Shown piece by piece: positions 57,202-64,000 of a stretch of DNA of 64,000 nt (positions are counted from its first letter, which is position 1; each line of letters starts with the position of its first letter). The notes beneath the pieces are model-generated. The model was not told the origin of the DNA. It did no database searches and saw only the letters and a program-made list of their open reading frames with translations. The position numbers and the translations under genes were made by a program. The stretch covers positions 23,115,419 to 23,179,418 of the forward strand of contig NC_087070.1 in assembly GCF_963678635.1 (NCBI RefSeq), given 5' to 3'. This stretch comes from Symsagittifera roscoffensis (lineage: Eukaryota > Xenacoelomorpha > Acoela > Convolutidae).

Positions 57202-57465
57202 TTGTTATCTGATAGTGTTAATGTGTGGTTTTTGTATGTTATGTTGTTGTTAGGTTTTGTTTCATGTGATGCTTATGTCATGAAAGCCTGGAACACTCCA
57301 GGTACGAAAAGTGACAGCGCTCACTTGTGGTATCTTGACAAAATCGTAGGTGGACGATCCACCTTGGTGCTAGTTTTTAAATCAAGAACGAAAGAGAGTT
57401 TCAATGGATCGTTTTTAAATAACGTGAATGATGTTTTATCCCAGAAAAGGATTAGCCTGGAATGA
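57202..57465 (+). CDS. Small ORF with signal-peptide-like N-terminus (87 aa)
   Basis: The N-terminus has a hydrophobic stretch (WFLYVMLLLGFVSC) and the rest is polar with an N-glycosylation-type site (NGS). It lies about 90 bp after the macro domain, in the place where envelope genes sit in errantiviruses, but it is far too short for one and has no recognisable fusion or receptor features. I cannot name it. Confidence 0.4.
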   Translation: MLSDSVNVWFLYVMLLLGFVSCDAYVMKAWNTPGTKSDSAHLWYLDKIVGGRSTLVLVFKSRTKESFNGSFLNNVNDVLSQKRISLE

Positions 57466-57566
57466 TGGTTCTAATTCGTGACTTGTTTTTTAGATCTTGA
57501 TTGATCCCACTTTGTTTATTGACCTTGAATAACCAGAAGAGTGCAACAACACATACACGAAGAAAC

Positions 57567-57788
57567 ATGAGTGACACGAACGACTTGATGGATTTCAACT
57601 CCGCGAGCCTAGGAACGACTCTAGACAAGATATACCAACGCCTGGTAGATTGCAATTTCTCACAAGAAGACCCGGAGTTGGCGATGTTCATTGTCGCACT
57701 CTTGAATGCAATGAGAAGAGAACGCCGTGGGGACCAACCCACGGAAGTGGTCTTAATGTTGGCCTACGGCGAGGCCGAAACCGACTGA
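57567..57788 (+). CDS. Small ORF of unknown function (73 aa)
   Basis: Begins MSDTNDLMDFNSASLG and is predicted helical and acidic. Its stop lies four bases before the ATG of the next ORF (57,793), a spacing unusual for separate cellular genes. No family recognised. Confidence 0.45.
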   Translation: MSDTNDLMDFNSASLGTTLDKIYQRLVDCNFSQEDPELAMFIVALLNAMRRERRGDQPTEVVLMLAYGEAETD

Positions 57789-57792
57789 TGAG

Positions 57793-59234
57793 ATGGCGGC
57801 GAGGGGAAATGTCTGGCAGCAGAGGGATCACCGGCTAGATGAGATGCCCTTACCTGGTCGACCAGTGCAGCTTCTTATCGGAGCGAAACGATCACGTGAT
57901 GGGCCGGGCCCGTCACACTCAGCAGATTCTCAAACGGCTGCTCCTCCACAGAAGAGAAAAAAGATGAGTGAGATGGAGATTCAGACATCGGAGACTATTG
58001 AGACATTGGAAAAGAAAGAAAAGGACCAGAGGGAGCTGTATGCCAAGTTGGAGGAGTACAAGGCAATTGCTCGAGGAAGAGACGAGTGGAAGAAGAATTA
58101 CGAGGACACGCGAATAGCTCTCAAAAGGAAGAGATAAGACACTTGAAAGAGTTATATATGGCGAGGGTGAGCCAAGTGTCACCGGAGGTTCTGGCAACGA
58201 TGAGCTCCTCGGATGGATCCAGGGACACTTGTTCCAGGACGAAGGCCCAGGAGATGTGGGGCCCAGGCTCCTCAGCTGATATCACACTCCGCCTCGAACT
58301 CGAGAAATACGATACCGGATCTTTCAGACACCTATTTGGATCCCCAGTTTCAGGAGTCATTTAATCAGGTAGCCAGAGCGACGATGGACGAGATCAACAG
58401 GACCAGTGGCCAGACGCTGGGTAGGGTCGTCCCTTCCCAACGCCCTGATCGCTCCTTGAGTAGCTCGGAACGAACGTCACGAGCCATAGTGCCAACGGGT
58501 CCCGCACGTGGCAAGACTGCTCTGAAAACTCGCGTAGTGGACATCAGAAAGAACTTAGCGATAGGCAACTTCTTCGTGCAAGTAGCTGCGGAGCATCCTC
58601 GAGCCTGCTTGAACGGCATGAGCTGGAACCCTGCCATAAGCAACCAGGTTATTCCCCCAGGGAGTCGTCATTTGGTTGTTGGAGATAGCCTGGTGAGGGA
58701 TCTGAACGAGATCTTTGTGAGTGGTCGGACCACTGCTCTATCTTTTGGAGGGGCCTCCGTCATTACGGAGGGGCCTCCGTGGCTCATTTCCAGGGCGAGG
58801 ATCACTTAGATACGTTGGTGATAATGCTCTGTACCAATGACGTTTCAATGGTCCCATATAGCCCAGAAGGCAAGTGAGAGCCCCCACTAGTCTGCTTTTT
58901 GAACGAACTAAAGTAGAAAAACATACCCCGACCCGTGGTGCTGTGCACAATACCGCAGAACCTGGAGGTGGGCACGCCAGTGGCGGACTTCATGAATGGC
59001 ATCGTGACCTGATGGAACGATGTGACCCGCAATCTGGTGAGAAGCAATCCTAGCGAGCTGCGACTCATGGATCTTGAGAATACGCTGCGCATGACTGATC
59101 ATCTCGCACTCACCAGAGATAGGATACATTTTAATACTCTGCAAGGAAGACGCTGGATAAACGATGTATTTCAGACAAAGCGAGAGGAAATGGAGCAAGA
59201 ATTGAAGACTGGAGGAGGTAGAGTGAAGGGTTAA
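57793..59234 (+). pseudogene. Coiled-coil plus SGNH-hydrolase-like region, frameshifted
   Basis: The N-terminal part (57,793-58,137) has a long charged coiled-coil (ETIETLEKKEKDQRELYAK and on). Similarity then moves through a second frame to 58,213-58,809, where HLVVGDSLVRDLNEIF matches the GDS block of SGNH/GDSL hydrolases. After a frame change and stops, LVIMLCTNDVS (block III, normally GxND) and LALTRDRIHFN (block V, D-x-x-H) follow at about 58,825 and 59,100. The order and spacing are right for the family, whose members are esterases and lipases. A 14-base 'ggaggggcctccgt' duplication at 58,746/58,772 seems to have caused one break. Confidence 0.65.
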
Positions 59235-59235
59235 T

Positions 59236-62222
59236 GTGACGGAACCACTCGCCAATCGTCTCGGGCCCCTGGCAATGGAAATGGGTGCAACCGCTCCCGT
59301 TCCTCCGAGCTCAGATGTGAGAGAAAAGTTGGGGACTGCTCCTCCCCCTAGAAGACAACCGTTAGAGAGTCGACTTGGGAGGCCAATTGATCAGAGTCAG
59401 ACTAGCTCTCAGACTATATCGAGGACGAGCAACCCGCCCGCCACAGCAACTCCTGCTTCCGCAGGAAGCTCATCGACGAGCGCCATGCCGGCGGAGGGAA
59501 TTGAGCCAAGCAGTGTGCTGCTTTAGAACCGTCCAGATCCCGGCGATTGGGGACAGTATAAAACGGATATGTCAACGAATTTGAAGATGAAAACGTTGAC
59601 GTTGACATGTCGAGCGGATGCAAGGAGGATGATGGGTGGAGACGGTCCCACAGTGTCGGGATTATATCGAATACCGGGCGTGGACTGGCTGTTAGCGAGA
59701 CAGGAAGAGTTTAGCTGCGCGACCACGCTCAGGTTTGTGGACCTTGATGGATTGTCTCAAGACAATACATTTGGACCCTTGAATACTCGATCTCTTAAAG
59801 AAGTCCGTCGGAGAGCCAGGGAATTGACACCGCCTTCCCAGAGGGGCAAATTTCTGAGAGAGAATAAGCCCAACAATAAGCATCATAAGATGTCTAGGCA
59901 GCTCTTCAAACCACCCGGCCAAGCGCCTGGTGAATATTCGAGAGACTATCCCCGAGCGACCTCGGGGGAGGGGGACGATAAGAGATACGCGGGACTGAGG
60001 ACACCAGTGGGTGACATCCCATTTGCTGCCTTTGATCCCCTAGATATAAAGGCTGCCAAATATCTGATAGTGGCCAGCTCAGATTATCTCTATACTCTTC
60101 GTTCCCTCTTTTGGCCCGACGTGATTTTCTTGACAGCGCCTAAGTTGGACTGGGGGCAATCAGTGGCATGATGATAAGCGTGCGGAGGACAGTCAGCATG
60201 GAACCGCAGGTGATAGTAATTGCCGGCTCGAATGACCACCTGCAGAGCAGAGGGTTGTTGTCCCGTCTCACAGATGGATCAATCCCTAGCAATGAAGTCA
60301 TAGGGGAAGCTATCATGACGTTGCTCTCAGCCATGACCGAGGTAGAGACATCATTGCAGCGACACTTCACTAAGAACGTGGTGAAGATAATTTTTGTGTT
60401 ATCACCGGGATACGCCGCATTGCCAGAGCCCTTGCAATTTGTGTACACAATGGTTACAACTCTAGCAGAGGGACGATTCAGCGTGATCATACCCGCGCCG
60501 AACAGAGTAGTTGACCCCAATAACTATTATCCACTCCTTTCTGAACTCCCTGCCGTCTGGGCGGACATTTCAAATGCCATCCAGCAGTTCAAGGATTGCA
60601 GCACGACTCGGTTGGTGCTGGACAAAATCCTGGGGTTGGAGCTTTCCAACTTCGCCAGGTTACTGAAATTGAGGCCAGGAGTAGATGATGATGACTTGTT
60701 AGTACAACATGTGGCAGAGGACCTCTGGTTCAGACAAGTGGATTTTGCTAGAATTGAACAGAAAATTGTAAATTAGTCTGGTATTGGCACTGTATGTGAC
60801 GTTTGGTCATGAGAACTTTGTGAAGGAACCTGTGAATCTCTTCACCCAAGCGTTGGCGGACCTAAGATTGGATGGACTCCTTACCTTGATTGCAATGACA
60901 TATGGTCGGTTGGGCGATTTGTTCGTGCTTTTATGCTATCCCGAATAACTGCCAGGAGCGAGTCGAGAATTCAACGCGCAGTTGGAAACCGCCTCATACC
61001 GGAAAATGAAGGATTGGAGGATACTCTTGCTCCCGTACCTCATGCAACAGAACAGGAGTGTCACAGGAGAGGACAAGGTGGCAACGGGAGTGAGTGAGTG
61101 CAAACAGTATTGTGGCACGCTTTTGCTGACATATCTGGCTGTGATGATGCGGATCGATCCGCTGGCTCTAGTCCATGGACTGAGGGAGTTCGTCACGGTG
61201 ATGAACGGACCAGTGATGTTATACGTGTTCCCAGACGTACAAGTGAAGGCGTACAGGAACTCCTCAGTGTTGTATGTTAACTTAACCTCAGTTGTGGATT
61301 GTTTCGTGCTGAATTGGGTGGAACAGAAAGCGTTGAGAGGATTGGCCAGCGACGACAGGTTATTCGGAAAAATTGCGGCGCCAAGATGAATGTTGATGGA
61401 CTTCAAAAACAATTTCAAACGCAGAATGGGCGGCGAGGACCTTTTTCATTCATTTCCAGTTTAATTCAAAGCTTTGGAATCTGCGACCAGTAGATTCGGT
61501 AGAGGCGATGCGGGTCCCAGCTTGGCCGGAAGCATATGCACACGTCAAGGAGAATCAGCAAGTGTGGCTTTCCGGGTCCACGGAGCGGCTCGTGACGCGG
61601 AAGAAAAAATGCGGGATTGGAGTGAAGGGATGCAGCCGCGCTTCATCAGCTGGAACGTTGTGGCCATGAACACGTTCTACTGCACGTTTCTTGATGCATG
61701 GAGTCGGAAGAAGATCAAGGCACCACCTTCCAGGAGGCCCGGATTTCCGCTGACGTGTGGAATGATGTGTACACAACAGTCGATGATTGATCACGATGGA
61801 AATGGCCAGGAGAAAAGAAAGTGATACTATTAGAAGTGGCAAAGGAGTGCAGGGGAGGCAAGTACATGACGGTTGACGAGCTGGCGCCATATAGCGACTA
61901 ATCGGTGGAGTTCGTGGTGAACGACGAGTTATTCTATCACGCAAGGGATCTGATTGTACCGGCGCGACCGGATTCGGGCATGGATATGCGACAAGGCTCT
62001 TCGAGACCTGGGCCGAGACCAGACACAAAAGATGATGAGCAGATGGATCAAGATGACGATCATATGGAGAGAAAGGGAGACAAGTCAAATGGATTGGACT
62101 TAGAAGCGTTGGAGAGAGACTTTCTGGATTACCAGTTCAGTGAAGACGACGGGGAATTCGATGGAAATTTATTGTTGATGACACCATCGTCTTTCATATC
62201 CCCTGTCAGCCATGTCCCCTAA
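59236..62222 (+). pseudogene. Continuation of long ORF, unknown domains, decayed
   Basis: A low-complexity Pro/Ser/Thr/Ala linker (59,236-59,526) is followed by open pieces 59,569-60,171, 60,168-60,776, 60,982-61,389, 61,474-61,824 and 61,905-62,222. They appear to be parts of one protein interrupted by stops and shifts. The pair KAAKYLIVASSDYLY and QVIVIAGSNDHL suggests a second SGNH-like Rossmann fold that lacks the GDS serine; this is weak. The acidic tail (DDEQMDQDDDHM) ends at 62,220-62,222, overlapping the next ATG by 11 bases. I do not recognise the family. Confidence 0.5.
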
Positions 62223-62802
62223 GCCAACCAGTTTGTCCCTAGTGGATCCGATAGGCCTGGCAATGGATTACCGGAGAAAGGACATACAGAAACTGCTCCA
62301 TGAGTCACCAAGAACGAGAAGAATCGACGAGACTATGAGGGTATCCTTCCTGAGCACGTTGCCTGAAGAAGAGTGGGAGAGATACCAGAGTGAACTTAAA
62401 CAAAAGGCAGGAGTGACCTGGAACCGAGTGACCTTCATGGAAAGGACATGGGACGTGATACGCAGGTACGGGACGCATTTCGTAATGAAGGTGGGGTTGA
62501 ACCAACCCATCATGCGCGAGGTTCTAGGGAAGCTAATGAACTCCGAAGAGTCTGACGTTCTGACCGAGTCAGTTTCAGAGGACAGTGCCGATGAAAATCA
62601 GGTTGTGAGAAAATTGCCCGTCAGGCGAGCTAAGAAAGGGCTGAAGAGATTGAAGGGGAGAATAGGAAGCAAGTCCGTGAATCAGAAAGCGGTGAAGTGG
62701 AAGGCTAATGCAATAGTGGCCTCGTTGACAAAAGTAGCTCGTCCAAGTGAGAGTGGTGAAGGAGATGGTGCAGCGTTGGCCGGGGGAGAGAAAAAAACCT
62801 GA
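62212..62802 (+). CDS. Basic protein of unknown function (196 aa)
   Basis: An uninterrupted frame starting inside the end of the preceding ORF. The N-terminal half is mixed. The C-terminal part is strongly basic (RRAKKGLKRLKGRIGSK), like a nucleic-acid-binding tail or nuclear localisation signal. No domain recognised. Confidence 0.5.
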   Translation: MSPKPTSLSLVDPIGLAMDYRRKDIQKLLHESPRTRRIDETMRVSFLSTLPEEEWERYQSELKQKAGVTWNRVTFMERTWDVIRRYGTHFVMKVGLNQPIMREVLGKLMNSEESDVLTESVSEDSADENQVVRKLPVRRAKKGLKRLKGRIGSKSVNQKAVKWKANAIVASLTKVARPSESGEGDGAALAGGEKKT

Positions 62803-63333
62803 TACCCCCTATGCTATTAGCAGGTTTGACCTCAACAGCCACAAGGTCCAAGAGAAGCGCAGGGACCTTGGCGGACACAAAGCTCGAAATGGAAGTCATC
62901 AGTCAGTGTGGATCTGGAAGACTCGACAATTACAAGCCCTCACGGACCAACATGGCCCGGACGAAACTGGAGAGGAAACTCGTTGTAGTCGAGTACAGTC
63001 GGATCACAGTGCCCGACTCAGTCCACATGGGAGATCCCGCAGGGGCGTTATGTGGAGATGCTCAAGGCGAGGAACTCAGCGAGAGGACACTTGATGGCCT
63101 GGAGCGAGAAACCCGCCATGCAAGAGTATTTGAAAGAACTGACGGAGAACTCCAAGTTGAATCGAAAGGAATACGGCACTGTGATGTCCTCGGAGGCAAA
63201 TGAAATCGGGCTGGAAAAATTGTTGGAAATCTCTTGGAGGGCGGCCCTCCAAAGATACTTTGACGAGACGATGCATGCACCTGCGACGGTGGCAGCATAC
63301 CTGGCCTATCCGTGTGCAAGAACAGACTTGTAA
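62803..63333 (+). pseudogene. Frameshifted ORF of unknown function
   Basis: Protein-like text is split between the frame at 62,811 (KLERKLVVVEYSRITVPDSV) and the frame at 63,052 (EMLKARNSARGHLMAWSEK, then LLEISWRAALQRYFDE), with a shift near 63,030. No domain recognised. It continues the compact plus-strand series. Confidence 0.4.
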
Positions 63334-63354
63334 GTATGACTGGGCTGGTGCCTA

Positions 63355-63924
63355 ATGGGAATTAAGAAATCGGAAAATGAGGCCAACAATGACTCGAAAT
63401 CAAAGGAGCAGGAACTGGAATTGATGGAAGCCCTGCAAGTGTTGATTAGTAAAGACGATTCGGCGATAGCCTGGGCTAAGCGTAAAGATGCCCTTTGCTT
63501 TGTGAGGTTCGTGGTGGATCGTATTCCCACTCCCGTGTTGGAGGAATGTGTGAAAACCATTCGTCAAGGGGAAGTTGATCGTGAACGAAAACTCCTGAGG
63601 GCTCTCCTGGAGTTGTATCAGGATATGCCGTTGCTCATGCCAAGTAAGGAATCTAACGACATAGAAAGCTATCGCAGGTTGGAAGAAGTGAGAAGATACT
63701 CCAACAAGGAGTTGAAAGTGAGCCGGGAGTCAATTGAAGCAGTCAGGGGACAGAAGGACTATGGAAGATTGGGGAAAATGAAGTCATTCCAATATGTGTC
63801 AGGCATACCAGGGATGGCGTACAATCTCTTCGTGGACAAGGAAGCTAGGGAAACATATTTTGACTATGAGCAGGTTATGGTACTTGATTTCTGGGTCGAG
63901 CGAGTCAAGGAAACTGGCAAGTGA
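63355..63924 (+). CDS. Helical protein of unknown function (189 aa)
   Basis: An intact frame with a Lys/Glu-rich start (KSENEANNDSKSKEQELEL) and predicted helices throughout. It starts about 20 bp after the preceding stop. No family recognised. The series of ORFs continues beyond the end of the window. Confidence 0.5.
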   Translation: MGIKKSENEANNDSKSKEQELELMEALQVLISKDDSAIAWAKRKDALCFVRFVVDRIPTPVLEECVKTIRQGEVDRERKLLRALLELYQDMPLLMPSKESNDIESYRRLEEVRRYSNKELKVSRESIEAVRGQKDYGRLGKMKSFQYVSGIPGMAYNLFVDKEARETYFDYEQVMVLDFWVERVKETGK

Positions 63925-64000
63925 GCTTTGATTGTGATTCTTGGAACGGTCCCTTGAAGACCAGCTTAGTAACCATGTGGGAACTCAAGAAGCCTTCCTG

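Noticed and set aside
57202-57465. Envelope gene of an errantivirus-like element
   Set aside because: It is only 87 codons, without a transmembrane anchor, cleavage site or fusion-peptide-like stretch beyond the signal peptide.
57202-64000. Polinton/Maverick or other DNA virus-like element
   Set aside because: No protein-primed polymerase, packaging ATPase, capsid or adenain-like protease pattern is visible in any frame; SGNH and unknown proteins do not point there.
1-64000. CRISPR arrays, tRNA or rRNA genes
   Set aside because: No regularly spaced short repeats with unique spacers and no cloverleaf or ribosomal sequence were recognised. A tRNA search program was not available, so a weak tRNA could be missed.

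Overview
The window looks like nuclear DNA from an invertebrate animal. It has split genes with phase-matched GT-AG introns, a metazoan-type XBP1, several classes of retrotransposon, MITEs and satellites. The phylum cannot be fixed from the sequence. Positions 1-47,500 are AT-rich. Roughly 48,700-64,000 is visibly more GC-rich, compact and coding on one strand.

Layout. 590-4,440: degenerate ~86-92 bp minisatellite with a 1.67-kb higher-order duplication. 5,511-10,529 (+): a five-exon gene for a predicted secreted 323-residue protein. Its 3.1-kb intron holds a fold-back element and a hairpin-ended repeat. 11,779-13,031 (-): decayed non-LTR reverse transcriptase. 13,480-19,990: no confident gene; AT-rich satellite, two more hairpin-ended repeats and a 386-bp fold-back. 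19,992-38,475: a tandem duplication carrying two nearly identical XBP1 genes (-). Each is followed by a 1.07-kb inserted segment and a PHD-finger/reverse-transcriptase element. Copy A also carries a recent non-LTR insertion (24,569-26,819). 38,476-about 47,585: a 3.55-kb tandem array in which the 5' end of a large retroelement is fused to the XBP1 promoter and first 47 codons. 45,576-57,116: that retroelement at length, with a structured leader, gag, protease, RT, RNase H, integrase and a C-terminal OARD1-like macro domain. 57,202-64,000: further compact, often abutting or overlapping + strand ORFs, including an SGNH-hydrolase-like region; they run off the window.

How things work together. 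XBP1 is the transcription factor of the IRE1 branch of the unfolded protein response. Both copies keep a complete IRE1 splice signal with an unusually short 20-nt intron that joins two overlapping frames into a 360-residue protein. Each promoter has an ERSE-like site. The locus has been rearranged repeatedly by duplication and mobile elements; TSDs, an empty insertion site and a duplication junction allow the order to be partly reconstructed.

The strongest candidates for something undescribed are (i) the 20-nt IRE1 intron in a tandemly duplicated XBP1 and (ii) the large Ty3-like element with a macro-domain pol extension and a possible downstream multi-ORF block. Most gag-pol reading frames are broken, so this copy is probably dead.
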